The position numbers and the translations under genes are program-made. The notes below the pieces were generated by a model. It saw only the letters and a list, made by a program, of their open reading frames with translations. It ran no database searches and had not been told where the DNA came from. Of a stretch of 33,859 nucleotides of DNA, positions 1-7,967 are shown piece by piece. Source of the DNA: an uncultured Porphyromonadaceae bacterium (GTDB taxonomy: Bacteria > Bacteroidota > Bacteroidia > Bacteroidales > Muribaculaceae). Every line of letters starts with the position of its first letter. Position 1 is the stretch's first letter. Location of the stretch: NCBI GenBank assembly GCA_946187345.1, contig CAMHQD010000025.1, positions 1-33,859 of the forward strand, in the 5' to 3' direction.

Positions 1-1105
1 CAGGCATCACCGGCGGTTCGCTCGGCTGTTGTGGCATCGGCTGTCTGGGGTGATTAGGTCCGGCTCCTTGCTGCGAAATCGGTCCTTGTTGCGGCAATGG
101 AGGCATACCATTCGGAAGCGGTTGTTGTTGCTGTTGTTGACGGCACCTGCCCGGGTCGCTATTGCGGCTCAACTGCTCAAGAGCCACCCGGAACTCGGCT
201 GCCGAAGCATAGCGGTCGCTCTGACGCTTGGCTGTAGCCTTGGCGATAATGTCGCGCACCCACGGGTTCTGGATCTCACCAAGCGGCAATGGAGCCCGAA
301 GTTGCATATCAAGCACCTCATGGATGGGACCGTCAAACGGCAGATGACCGGCAATCAACTCAAACAGCAATATCCCGATTGCATAAATGTCCGTAGTCTC
401 GTTTTGCGATGCCACATCGCCAACAACAAGTTCCGGAGCGGCATAAGCCGCCTTGCCCATAAACTGACCGGCCGTCGTCAACTGGCGGCGCTGCGTCTGC
501 GCGAGGTTTTCAATCTGGCGTGCAATACCAAAGTCGATGAGTTTTATCTTGCCGTTTTTGGTAATCATGATGTTGCTTGGGTCAATATCGCGATGGATAT
601 AACCCTTGTCATGCAGCGCCATTATGCCCGACAGAACAGCCTTTATAATCTTGACGGCGAACCCCACGCGGTCATTCTGGAAACGACGATACAGGTCTTG
701 GGCAAACACAAACGGCTGTCCCTGGGCATCAGTGACCTTACCTTGCAAGAGATCGTCAAGTGCCACACCATCCAGCAACTCGCTGGCGACGTGGTAATGC
801 TTCCCCACAACGTTGCCCATAGCATCAGTCTCGTCAACCTCAATGAAGCCGAACATCTCAACGAGATTTTCGCTCTGTATCATGATTGAAGCCTCGCGCC
901 GTGAGCGTTCAATGGCATTTTGAGGCAGGTCGTCAAAGAGGAATTTAATCGCCGCTTCCTGTTGCACACCGGTGCGTTCGTCAACGCGATACCCCTTGTA
1001 GACCTGACCCATGCCGCCCACGCCAAGTGGTGGCAGGTCGGTATCCACAGTGTAGTGGATACCCATCTGTCGCTCGGCCTGACCTTGGATTGTGATAATT
1101 GCCAT
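1..1105 (-). CDS. Serine/threonine protein kinase, C-terminus beyond window edge
   Basis: Partial Hanks-type kinase; 368 codons are visible and it continues past base 1. Seen: Gly-rich loop GVGGMGQVYKG (residues 28-38), beta-3 Lys54 in AAIKFL, an alpha-C Glu near 71, catalytic loop HRDIDPSN (171-178), DFG (191-193) and an APE-like YAAPEL. After the kinase domain (to about 320) there is a Gln/Pro-rich, low-complexity stretch. The catalytic-loop Lys of the usual HRDxKxxN is Asp175 here, although Asp173 and Asn178 are present. No membrane segment is visible in this part. The start is the ATG at 1105, 75 bp after the FHA gene in the same direction, so the two are probably co-transcribed. It likely phosphorylates Ser/Thr in the cytoplasm; substrates are unknown, the FHA neighbour being the obvious candidate. 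The kinase fold is certain; full activity is not. Confidence 0.93.
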   Translation of the reverse strand, partial: MAIITIQGQAERQMGIHYTVDTDLPPLGVGGMGQVYKGYRVDERTGVQQEAAIKFLFDDLPQNAIERSRREASIMIQSENLVEMFGFIEVDETDAMGNVVGKHYHVASELLDGVALDDLLQGKVTDAQGQPFVFAQDLYRRFQNDRVGFAVKIIKAVLSGIMALHDKGYIHRDIDPSNIMITKNGKIKLIDFGIARQIENLAQTQRRQLTTAGQFMGKAAYAAPELVVGDVASQNETTDIYAIGILLFELIAGHLPFDGPIHEVLDMQLRAPLPLGEIQNPWVRDIIAKATAKRQSDRYASAAEFRVALEQLSRNSDPGRCRQQQQQQPLPNGMPPLPQQGPISQQGAGPNHPRQPMPQQPSEPPVMP

Positions 1106-1127
1106 TTAATTATTAGTTGTTAGTGAC

Positions 1128-1159
1128 CTCCCCCACCCCTCTATAGTAGGGGGCGGGAG
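1128..1159. repeat. C/G-rich imperfect palindrome between FHA and kinase genes
   Basis: A C-rich arm (1128-1139) and a G-rich arm (1149-1159) flank the loop TCTATAGTA. The arms pair with one or two mismatches. No T-run follows on either strand, so it is not a classical intrinsic terminator. It could be a partial terminator, an mRNA-stabilising hairpin or a dispersed intergenic palindrome. Confidence 0.45.
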
Positions 1160-1180
1160 AGGCCATACCTTAATCTAAAA

Positions 1181-1993
1181 TCATAGAAACTGCGTGCCTC
1201 CGGGCTGGTTGTCGACGGTGCCGTCGAGCGACATAGTGCCGCCCGAGGCCGGACGACGGCTCGGATCGTACATCGGATTCGGACCGGGCTGCGGACCCGG
1301 TTGGAACGGCTGCTGCTGAGGCGGCATCGGACCGCCACCCAGAGCCTGGGTGCCGCCGCCATAAGGTTGCTGCGGAACCGGCTGGAACGGCTGTTGGGGC
1401 TGGAACGGCTGGCGACCGCCTTGCGGTTGCTGCGACATCGCGGGCATCGAGTCGCCATCAAGCGGCATGAAGTTCTCGCTCACAGTCAGACCCATCTCAT
1501 CAGCGTCAATCAAGATAAACAATAGTTGGTAGTTGTTGCCTACTGTAATGATGTCACGGTTGCGGCACTCATGGGCATCATAGGTCAACTCCTCGTTATT
1601 GACAAAGATACCATTCTTCGAACCCTCATCACGGATAGAGGCAATCATCTTGCGCGACGACTTCATCTGGCGGATGAACAGACTGGCATGGTGACCGCTA
1701 ACAGTCTGCTCGCGCAGGCGGATTTGGCAATCTTCAGCGCTGCCAATCACGTTAGTGCCCACATACAACGGCCAAAACTCACCGAAGCCCTGGCGAGAGA
1801 TAGAGTAAAGAAAGCCTACCACAGGCACTGCCGGTTGTTCATTGTTTGCACCTTGCTGCACTTGAGGAGCCTGAATGTTCATGCCGGGCACCACAGTGCC
1901 TTGGCGTGGCTGAGAACCTTGTTGGCGCTGGTAGATGTTACCGCCGCCCATCTGACGTCCCATTCCGGGGACATTGGTTGATCCGTTATTCAT
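1181..1993 (-). CDS. FHA domain protein with Pro/Gln-rich C-terminal tail
   Basis: 270 aa. Residues 1-55 are Gly/Gln-rich and probably disordered. An FHA fold spans about 60-165, with NVIGSAEDCQIRL (81-93), TVSGHHASL (97-105) and GSKNGIFVN (124-132) as the recognisable beta-sandwich motifs. Residues 175-270 are a Pro/Gln/Gly-rich tail ending in GGTQFL. FHA domains bind phosphothreonine peptides. The serine of SxxH and the NG are present, but the Arg of the usual GR motif is Ser85. There is no signal peptide or membrane segment, so it is probably cytoplasmic. It sits directly upstream of the kinase gene on the same strand, which suggests a phospho-signalling pair. The threonines in its C-terminal tail could themselves be kinase sites (inference). 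The domain call is secure; the ligand is unknown. Confidence 0.9.
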   Translation of the reverse strand: MNNGSTNVPGMGRQMGGGNIYQRQQGSQPRQGTVVPGMNIQAPQVQQGANNEQPAVPVVGFLYSISRQGFGEFWPLYVGTNVIGSAEDCQIRLREQTVSGHHASLFIRQMKSSRKMIASIRDEGSKNGIFVNNEELTYDAHECRNRDIITVGNNYQLLFILIDADEMGLTVSENFMPLDGDSMPAMSQQPQGGRQPFQPQQPFQPVPQQPYGGGTQALGGGPMPPQQQPFQPGPQPGPNPMYDPSRRPASGGTMSLDGTVDNQPGGTQFL

Positions 1994-2059
1994 AATCGTA
2001 TCAATAAGGTTAAAGAAAAAATTTCATGTAGATTATTAGGTAAATCTGGTTGTCAACCG

Positions 2060-2067
2060 CAAAATTA
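2060..2067 (-). promoter_or_regulatory. Probable -7 box (TAATTTTG) for FHA-kinase operon
   Basis: On the minus strand the bases read TAATTTTG, matching the Bacteroidetes TAnnTTTG -7 consensus, about 67 bp before the FHA start. I do not see a good TTTG -33 element at the usual distance, so confidence is moderate. Confidence 0.45.
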
Positions 2068-2099
2068 ATAAAATTCCAGCAATTAACATCACTAAAATT

Positions 2100-2142
2100 C
2101 CCGAAAATTTTTGAAAAATAAATATTTTTGAAAAATTTCGGG
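2100..2142 (-). terminator. A/T-rich hairpin downstream of CYTH gene
   Basis: An inverted repeat begins CCCGAAAATTTTTG and ends AAAAATTTCGGG, about 20 bases after the CYTH stop codon in the direction of transcription. It can form a long A/T-rich stem closed by a CCC/GGG clamp, and it separates the CYTH transcription unit from the FHA promoter. It is probably an intrinsic terminator, and because it is nearly symmetrical it would look similar from either strand. Confidence 0.6.
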
Positions 2143-2160
2143 AACATCAGTATGAAATTG

Positions 2161-2643
2161 TTATGATAAAGGCGGCACTTCGAGAGTGGCAAGCACACTA
2201 TTATAGTAGCGTGGGTCATTGGTGACCTCTCGCCCGATAAATGGCGGCAACGACTTTAGCGGTTGCTCCTCGCGCTCAAGTTCAACCTCCGCAATGACCA
2301 AGCCATCCAACGCGTCAAGGAATTCATCTACTTCCCAAATAACATCCCCCCACGGCACAATGTGCCGCACTTTCTTGACTCGCCGCTCACACATATGGTA
2401 GATTGCCAATCCGTCATCAAATGGTATCTCATACTCAAACTCGCTGCGAGTCGCGCCACGATTTGCGCTCTTGATTGTAATGAAAGCCCGACAGGTGTCA
2501 TCGGCCTCATCTGTCAGACGCACACGGACAGTGCGTGCAGGCTCGCTCGAGAGATAGCCTTGCATGATGCGTCGCGTCCTGACAGCCAGCGACTTGTATA
2601 TATCGCCGACCACGAGAAACTTGCGTTCAATCTCCAAAGCCAT
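2161..2643 (-). CDS. CYTH-domain (triphosphate tunnel) protein
   Basis: 160 aa, single CYTH domain. The signature EIERKFLV is at residues 4-11 (ExExK type), followed by RVRL (about 39-42), an ITIKS strand, EFEYEIP, WEVDEF and IAEVELE. These alternating charged strands line the tunnel of triphosphate tunnel metalloenzymes, which usually hydrolyse tripolyphosphate or nucleoside triphosphates with divalent metal. The length fits the small bacterial branch. The start is fixed because the signature begins at residue 4. The first 17 bases overlap the end of the upstream methyltransferase gene, so translation is probably coupled. The real substrate cannot be read from sequence; small bacterial CYTH proteins are often mislabelled adenylate cyclase. 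Confidence 0.9.
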   Translation of the reverse strand: MALEIERKFLVVGDIYKSLAVRTRRIMQGYLSSEPARTVRVRLTDEADDTCRAFITIKSANRGATRSEFEYEIPFDDGLAIYHMCERRVKKVRHIVPWGDVIWEVDEFLDALDGLVIAEVELEREEQPLKSLPPFIGREVTNDPRYYNSVLATLEVPPLS

Positions 2644-4057
2644 TTTCTTTCTGTTTCAAGTCAAGGCGCACCACGTTCTCGACATGATGCGTATGGGGGA
2701 ACATATCTACCGGCTGAATTGCCGTCACTTGATATTTGGCGTCAAGCAAGGCAATGTCACGTGCTTGCGTTGCCGGATTGCAACTGACATAGACAATGCG
2801 ACGTGGAGCGGCATTGAGAATGACGTTCACAACGTCCTCATGCATGCCGGCACGTGGTGGATCAACGATAATAACATCGGGGCGGCCATGGAGTGTGACA
2901 AACTCATCAGTGAGCACATCTTTCATGTCACCGGCAATAAATAGAGTGTTGTCGATGCCGTTAACACGGGAATTGAGTTTAGCGTCATCTATGGCTTCGG
3001 GAACATACTCGATGCCGATAACTTGACGCGCTTGCCGAGCCACAAAGTTTGCTATAGTGCCGGTGCCTGTGTACAGATCATAGACGAGTTCGTTGCCGGT
3101 GAGCGCCGCGAAGCCACGCGTGACCTTGTAGAGTTCATAAGCCTGCGTCGAATTGGTCTGATAGAAAGACTTCGGGCCCACACGGAAGCGCAATCCCTCC
3201 ATTTCCTCCTCAATATAGTCACGACCGCTGTAAAGCAACATTTCCTGGTCGCCCAAACTATCATTGACCTTGAGATTGACGACATACATCAGGCTCGTCA
3301 GTTGCGGGAATTGCTCGCGCACGGCTTCCATCACTTCATGAATTGCCGCAGAGTTATCCTCGCCGAAGACAATAACAACCATCACTTGACCGGTGCTCGC
3401 CGTGCGTATCATCATGGTACGAAGCAAGCCGCTGTGGGTGCGGACATCGTAGAACGTATAGCCACGCCTGGCCGCATAGTTCCTCACGAACAATCGCAAC
3501 TCGTTGCCAATATTATCTTGCAGATGGCAACACTTGATGTCAAGCACTTTGTCAAACGAGCCCGGGATGTGGAAGCCGGCAGCGTTGCGGTCAGCAAATT
3601 CTTCACCACTATCAAGTTGCTCGCGTGTGAGCCAACATTTATTGGAGAATGTGTACTCCATCTTATTGCGGTAACACAACATGCGTGCCGAGCCCAAAAT
3701 AGGATTTACAGCCGGCAAATCGACTTTGGCAATGCGTTGCAGCGCGTCAACAACCTGTTGCTGCTTGTATTGAAGTTGATTTTGGTATGGCAAGTGTTGC
3801 CACTTGCAGCCACCGCACACCCCGAAGTGTTCACAAACAGGCTCAACACGCAACGGCGATGGCTTGATAACGCGCACGATGTGCCCCTCGCAGTAACTAT
3901 GCTTCTTGCGGTCAATCTGCAAGTCAACAATGTCTCCGGGTGCGCCATAGGGAACAAAGACAACCAAATCGTCCCATCGGCCAAGGCTCTTGCCCTCGGC
4001 TGCGACACCGGTAATCTCAAAGTCCGCAACGAGTGGTAGAGGTTTTTTCTTTCTCAT
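2627..4057 (-). CDS. rlmD: 23S rRNA (uracil-5-)-methyltransferase, RlmD/RumA family
   Basis: 476 aa. An N-terminal TRAM RNA-binding domain (about 8-62) is followed by cysteines C75, C81 and C84 plus C176/C177, fitting the 4Fe-4S cluster of RumA-type enzymes. The Rossmann methyltransferase domain has YDLYTGTGTIANF (326-338) for S-adenosylmethionine, IVDPPRAGMHEDVV (397-410), the catalytic Cys426 in YVSCNPAT and the likely general base Glu460 in HHVENVVRL. The family converts a specific uridine of 23S rRNA to 5-methyluridine. The exact position (U1939, U747 or both) cannot be decided here, so the symbol is a family label. It starts at the ATG at 4057, 50 bp downstream of lepA, and runs into the CYTH gene. 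Confidence 0.92.
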   Translation of the reverse strand: MRKKKPLPLVADFEITGVAAEGKSLGRWDDLVVFVPYGAPGDIVDLQIDRKKHSYCEGHIVRVIKPSPLRVEPVCEHFGVCGGCKWQHLPYQNQLQYKQQQVVDALQRIAKVDLPAVNPILGSARMLCYRNKMEYTFSNKCWLTREQLDSGEEFADRNAAGFHIPGSFDKVLDIKCCHLQDNIGNELRLFVRNYAARRGYTFYDVRTHSGLLRTMMIRTASTGQVMVVIVFGEDNSAAIHEVMEAVREQFPQLTSLMYVVNLKVNDSLGDQEMLLYSGRDYIEEEMEGLRFRVGPKSFYQTNSTQAYELYKVTRGFAALTGNELVYDLYTGTGTIANFVARQARQVIGIEYVPEAIDDAKLNSRVNGIDNTLFIAGDMKDVLTDEFVTLHGRPDVIIVDPPRAGMHEDVVNVILNAAPRRIVYVSCNPATQARDIALLDAKYQVTAIQPVDMFPHTHHVENVVRLDLKQKENGFGD

Positions 4058-4107
4058 TAAAAATATTTATTTCCCTACTAATAAAAATAGGCTGGAGTGA
4101 GGATATC

Positions 4108-5895
4108 TCAGTCGAGTTTGAGCACGGCGAGGAAGGCCTTTTGCGGCACCTGAACGGTACCGATCTGCTTCATGCGCTTCTTACCGGCCTTCTGTTTCTC
4201 GAGCAACTTGCGCTTGCGGCTCACGTCGCCACCGTAACACTTAGCCGTCACATCCTTGCGAACCTGTTTAATAGTCTCGCGCGCAATTATCTTGGCTCCA
4301 ATGGCAGCCTGTATAGCGATGTCGTACTGCTGGCGAGGTATCAACTCTTTGAGTTTCTCACACATTCGGCGACCAAGCGACACGGCGTTGTCAACGTGGG
4401 TGAGAGTGCTCAACGCATCCACCGGCTGGCCGTTTAGAAGAATGTCAAGTTTGATAAGACGCGACTCACGATAGCCGTTGATGTAGTAGTCAAACGAGGC
4501 GTAACCGCGGCTGATACTCTTTAACTTGTCATAGAAGTCAATCACAATCTCGCCTAATGGTATATCAAACGTGAGTTCCATGCGGTTGCCACTGATGTAT
4601 TCTTGTTTAACAAGTTCACCACGCTTATCAAGGCACAGGGTGATAATCGGTCCCATAAAATCACTCTGAGTGATGATTGAGGCACGGATGTAAGGCTCCT
4701 CAATCTTCTCGATAAGAGTCACATCAGGCAGACCGGCAGGATTGTGAACCTCAAGCGTGTTGCCCTTCTTATCAGTCACATTATAGGACACATTAGGCAC
4801 CGTTGTTATCACCTCCATATTAAACTCTCGGCTGAGGCGTTCTTGAACAATCTCCATATGAAGTAATCCGAGGAAACCGCAGCGGAATCCGAAGCCCAAT
4901 GCCACGCTCGACTCAGGGGTGAACGTGAGAGCGGCATCATTGAGTTGTAACTTCTCGAGTGAGGTGCGCAAGTTCTCGAAATCTTCCGGATCAATTGGAT
5001 ACACACCGGCAAAAACCATCGGTTTGACCTCCTGGAAGCCTTCAATGGCCTTGTCGCAAGGTGTCTCGACATGGGTTATCGTGTCACCCACACGCACCTC
5101 GGCACTATTCTTGATGCCGCTGATGATGTAACCCACATTGCCCGCGCTGATGCTGTCACGCGGCGCGAGTTGCAATTTGAGAATACCCAATTCGTCAACG
5201 TTATACTCCTTGCCGGTGTTGACAAACTTGACGAAATCGCCCTTGTGAATTGTGCCGTTCACAATCTTGAAGTACACAATTATGCCTCGGAACGGATTGA
5301 AGACCGAGTCAAAAATCAACGCCTGCAATGGTGCGTCCGGATCTCCTTTGGGTGCGGGAACACGCTCAACAATAGCGTCAAGCACTTGTTCGATGCCCAA
5401 TCCGGTGCGGGCACTGACCCGCAAAATCTCGCTCGGGTCACAACCAAGCAGTTCAACAATCTCGTCCTCAACCTCATCGGGGTGAGCGCTTTCCATGTCA
5501 ATCTTATTGATGACAGGAATTATCTCGAGGCCATTCTCAATGGCCATATATAGATTGCTAATCGTTTGAGCCTGCACCCCTTGTGTGGCATCAACAACGA
5601 GAAGCGCACCCTCACAAGCGGCGATTGAGCGAGAGACCTCATAGGAAAAGTCGACGTGTCCCGGAGTGTCAATCAAATTGAGTGTATATTGCGTGCCGTC
5701 GTGATCATATAGCATCTGGATTGCATGGCTCTTGATGGTGATGCCACGCTCGCGCTCAAGATCCATATCATCGAGCACTTGGGCCTGCATCTCACGACGC
5801 TCGACTGTGCCGGTGAGTTCAAGCAAGCGGTCGGCCAAGGTGCTCTTGCCGTGGTCAATGTGGGCCACGATACAGAAGTTTCGGATTGTATTCAT
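4108..5895 (-). CDS. lepA: Elongation factor 4 (LepA), ribosome-associated GTPase
   Basis: 595 aa, the usual full length. The GTPase domain begins at the N-terminus with [14 protein letters not shown] (G1), then RGITIKS (G2), DTPGHVDF (G3) and NKIDM (G4). EF-G-like domains II, III and V follow, then the LepA-specific C-terminal domain with the KAGKKRMK basic stretch near the end. EF4 binds the ribosome and acts in translation initiation/back-translocation, particularly under ionic stress. It starts at the ATG at 5895 with a TAATTTTG box 25 bp upstream, so it probably has its own promoter and may carry rlmD and the CYTH gene as downstream members. Confidence 0.98.
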   Translation of the reverse strand: MNTIRNFCIVAHIDHGKSTLADRLLELTGTVERREMQAQVLDDMDLERERGITIKSHAIQMLYDHDGTQYTLNLIDTPGHVDFSYEVSRSIAACEGALLVVDATQGVQAQTISNLYMAIENGLEIIPVINKIDMESAHPDEVEDEIVELLGCDPSEILRVSARTGLGIEQVLDAIVERVPAPKGDPDAPLQALIFDSVFNPFRGIIVYFKIVNGTIHKGDFVKFVNTGKEYNVDELGILKLQLAPRDSISAGNVGYIISGIKNSAEVRVGDTITHVETPCDKAIEGFQEVKPMVFAGVYPIDPEDFENLRTSLEKLQLNDAALTFTPESSVALGFGFRCGFLGLLHMEIVQERLSREFNMEVITTVPNVSYNVTDKKGNTLEVHNPAGLPDVTLIEKIEEPYIRASIITQSDFMGPIITLCLDKRGELVKQEYISGNRMELTFDIPLGEIVIDFYDKLKSISRGYASFDYYINGYRESRLIKLDILLNGQPVDALSTLTHVDNAVSLGRRMCEKLKELIPRQQYDIAIQAAIGAKIIARETIKQVRKDVTAKCYGGDVSRKRKLLEKQKAGKKRMKQIGTVQVPQKAFLAVLKLD

Positions 5896-5919
5896 CTGTT
5901 AACTGTGAGTAATTTTCTG

Positions 5920-5927
5920 CAAAATTA
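5920..5927 (-). promoter_or_regulatory. Probable -7 box (TAATTTTG) for lepA
   Basis: The minus strand reads TAATTTTG, a match to TAnnTTTG, 25 bp before the lepA ATG. That leaves a short leader. No convincing -33 TTTG is visible upstream, where the thiL 3' end lies. Confidence 0.5.
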
Positions 5928-5950
5928 CAAAAAAAAGTGCGAACCGCGAA

Positions 5951-6979
5951 CTACTGTTGGAACGCGTTCCAACCTTGAGCGCGGATTGGCAGTTCGGCAT
6001 CATCGCGACTAACAAGCACCGCGCCAAGTTCAGGCTTGGTAATATGACCGATAAGACGGACTGTTTTCATCTGTGACACCAATTCGTGTTGCGCGAGCGG
6101 CACTGTGAACAGTAATTCGTAATCCTCACCGCCATTCATGGCAGCCGTCACCAAGTTCATATTCAGTTCCTCGGCCATAATGGCAGTCTGATAATCAATC
6201 GGGATGCGGTCTTCAAACACACGGCAGCCCACACCGCTTGCCTTGCAGATGTGCAACAGTTCGCTTGATAAGCCGTCACTAACGTCCATCATCGCGGTGG
6301 GGGTGATACCCAAAGAGCGCATCTCATCAATAACATCACGACGCGCTTCTGGCTTTAATTGCCTCTCGAGAATATACTCACGACCGGCAAAGTCAGGTTG
6401 GAAATCCTTCTCTCCGGCGCCGGCCTCGCGCTCGCGCTCAAGAAGTTGCAGACCCATATACGCGGCACCGAGATCTCCGCTGACGCACACCAAGTCGGTG
6501 TCTCGCGCACCATTGCGATAGACAATCTTGTCACGGTCCACATCCCCGAGTGCGGTTATACTGATAATCAGTCCTGTGACGCTTGCGCTGGTGTCACCGC
6601 CCACGAGGTCTACGCCATATCGCTCACATGCCATCCTCATACCGGCATAAAGTTCGCTGATGTGCTCTACAGTGAAACGACGACTGATGCCGAGTGATAC
6701 CGTAATCTGGCGGGGCGTGCCATTCATGGCATAAATGTCACTCAGGTTCACCACCACCGCTTTATAACCCAAGTGGCGCAAGGGAACATAGGTGAGGTCA
6801 AAGTGTATGCCCTCGAGTAAGAGGTCAGTCGTGACAAGTGTACATTTGTCACCGTAATTGAGCACGGCGCAGTCGTCACCAACGCCACACAATGATGATT
6901 TGTTTTGGAGTGTGATACCCTCGGTGAGGCGTTCAATGAGACCGAACTCGCCCAAAGTTGAGATTTCTGTTTCCTGCAT
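5951..6979 (-). CDS. thiL: Thiamine-monophosphate kinase
   Basis: 342 aa, a PurM-like (AIR synthase-fold) ATP-binding protein. Motifs include GVGDDCAVL near residue 32, TTDLLLEGIHFD (metal/substrate-binding), GGDTSAS, ALGDV, and MMDVSDGLSSELLHI followed by GGEDYELLFTV in the C-terminal half; all are characteristic of ThiL. The enzyme phosphorylates thiamine monophosphate to thiamine diphosphate, the last step of cofactor synthesis, in the cytosol. It is the last gene of the sppA-lpxK-punA-thiL run, separated from punA by about 106 bp that hold a large inverted-repeat structure. It starts at the ATG at 6979. Confidence 0.96.
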   Translation of the reverse strand: MQETEISTLGEFGLIERLTEGITLQNKSSLCGVGDDCAVLNYGDKCTLVTTDLLLEGIHFDLTYVPLRHLGYKAVVVNLSDIYAMNGTPRQITVSLGISRRFTVEHISELYAGMRMACERYGVDLVGGDTSASVTGLIISITALGDVDRDKIVYRNGARDTDLVCVSGDLGAAYMGLQLLEREREAGAGEKDFQPDFAGREYILERQLKPEARRDVIDEMRSLGITPTAMMDVSDGLSSELLHICKASGVGCRVFEDRIPIDYQTAIMAEELNMNLVTAAMNGGEDYELLFTVPLAQHELVSQMKTVRLIGHITKPELGAVLVSRDDAELPIRAQGWNAFQQ

Positions 6980-6990
6980 ATGATTAAAAA

Positions 6991-7077
6991 TTGGCCATTG
7001 GCCATCTATTGTCCACCGGCAGCGGCCACAAAATGGCCGGATCTGAACACGGCGGGTGACAGATGGTCAATGGTCAA
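6991..7077. repeat. Nested inverted-repeat element between punA and thiL
   Basis: The outer arms are TTGGCCATTGGCCATCT (6991-7007) and AGATGGTCAATGGTCAA (7061-7077), which pair with only two mismatches. Both continue inward into partly paired TGTCCACCGG/GGCGGGTGACA segments. In the centre is a perfect CGGCCA-CAAAA-TGGCCG hairpin (7023-7039). The outer arms are themselves built from short direct repeats (GGCCATT, GGTCAAT). It fills nearly the whole spacer. It could be a terminator, an RNA-stability structure or a small dispersed palindromic element. Confidence 0.65.
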
Positions 7078-7085
7078 CGATAATA

Positions 7086-7925
7086 TCAAAGTTCGTCAAA
7101 ACGGTTGATGATTTCCTCCATCACCATCGACATGATGGGTTGGGCGGCAGCGGCAGCCTTCTGGACCTCCTCATGGCTTACGTCCGGCGCGATACCCTCT
7201 CCGCCAAGGTCGGTGATGACACTCAAGCCAAACACCTCCATGCCGCTGTGTCGGGCGACAATCACCTCGGGCACAGTGCTCATGCCCACAGCGTCGCCAC
7301 CGATGCGGTAGAAGTAACGGTACTCGGCCGGTGTCTCAAAAGTCGGACCTTGCGTTCCAACATACACACCCTCCACGAGACGGACGTTCTTCTCTTTGGC
7401 AATCTCACGGGCCTTCTCAATCAGGCGCTTGCTGTAGGCCTCGTTCATCGCGGGGAAGCGCGGACCGAGCTCGTTATAATTCTTGCCGTGCAACGGGTGC
7501 TCCGGAAATAGGTTAATGTGGTCAGTGATAATCATTATATCACCGATGCGGAAGTTGGGATTCATTCCGCCTGAAGCATTGCTTACAAATAAGGTCTGGA
7601 CACCCAAAGCCTTCATCACGCGCACAGGGAAAGTGCTTTCCTTCATAGAATAGCCCTCATAGAAGTGGAAACGCCCCTGCATCGCCATGACGTACTTGTC
7701 ACCAAGTTCGCCAAAAATCAAGCGGCCGGCATGTCCCTCAACAGTAGATACCGGAAAGTTGGGTATCTCGTTGTAAGGCAGCGACACGTCCTCCTTGATG
7801 CGGGTCGCAAGGTCGCCCAAGCCGGTGCCTAAGATGATTGCGGTCTTGGGAAGGCGGTTGACCTTGGAGCGGATAAAGTCCGCGGTCTGCTTGATTAGTT
7901 CAAGCCAATTTTTCTCTTCTTTCAT
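7086..7925 (-). CDS. punA: Purine nucleoside phosphorylase
   Basis: 279 aa from the ATG at 7925. A longer reading from a TTG at 7961 would add 12 residues of poor character and is less likely. Motifs of the trimeric PNP (family 2) fold: ILGTGLGDLA (phosphate loop), VEGHAGRLIFG, MQGRFHFYEGY, VSNASGGMNPNFRIGDIM, TQGPTFETPAEYRYF and GMSTVPEVIVARHSGM. The enzyme cleaves purine (deoxy)nucleosides with phosphate, for purine salvage in the cytosol. It lies 42 bp after the lpxK stop in the same direction, so co-transcription is likely. The family call is secure; exact base preference is not visible. Confidence 0.96.
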   Translation of the reverse strand: MKEEKNWLELIKQTADFIRSKVNRLPKTAIILGTGLGDLATRIKEDVSLPYNEIPNFPVSTVEGHAGRLIFGELGDKYVMAMQGRFHFYEGYSMKESTFPVRVMKALGVQTLFVSNASGGMNPNFRIGDIMIITDHINLFPEHPLHGKNYNELGPRFPAMNEAYSKRLIEKAREIAKEKNVRLVEGVYVGTQGPTFETPAEYRYFYRIGGDAVGMSTVPEVIVARHSGMEVFGLSVITDLGGEGIAPDVSHEEVQKAAAAAQPIMSMVMEEIINRFDEL

Positions 7926-7967
7926 CAGTTTCCGGTTTTTAAAGGTTATTATTTTTATCAAGTGACA

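Noticed and set aside
29-889. 286-codon plus-strand frame opposite the kinase
   Set aside because: The antisense frame is motif-free, while the minus strand encodes an unbroken kinase domain.
3023-4039. 338-codon plus-strand frame opposite the rRNA methyltransferase
   Set aside because: The minus-strand gene has its full set of cysteines and SAM motifs; the antisense frame has no recognisable domain.
7926-7961. TTG-initiated extension of punA
   Set aside because: The extra 12 residues are unlike family N-termini, and the ATG at 7925 gives the expected start.
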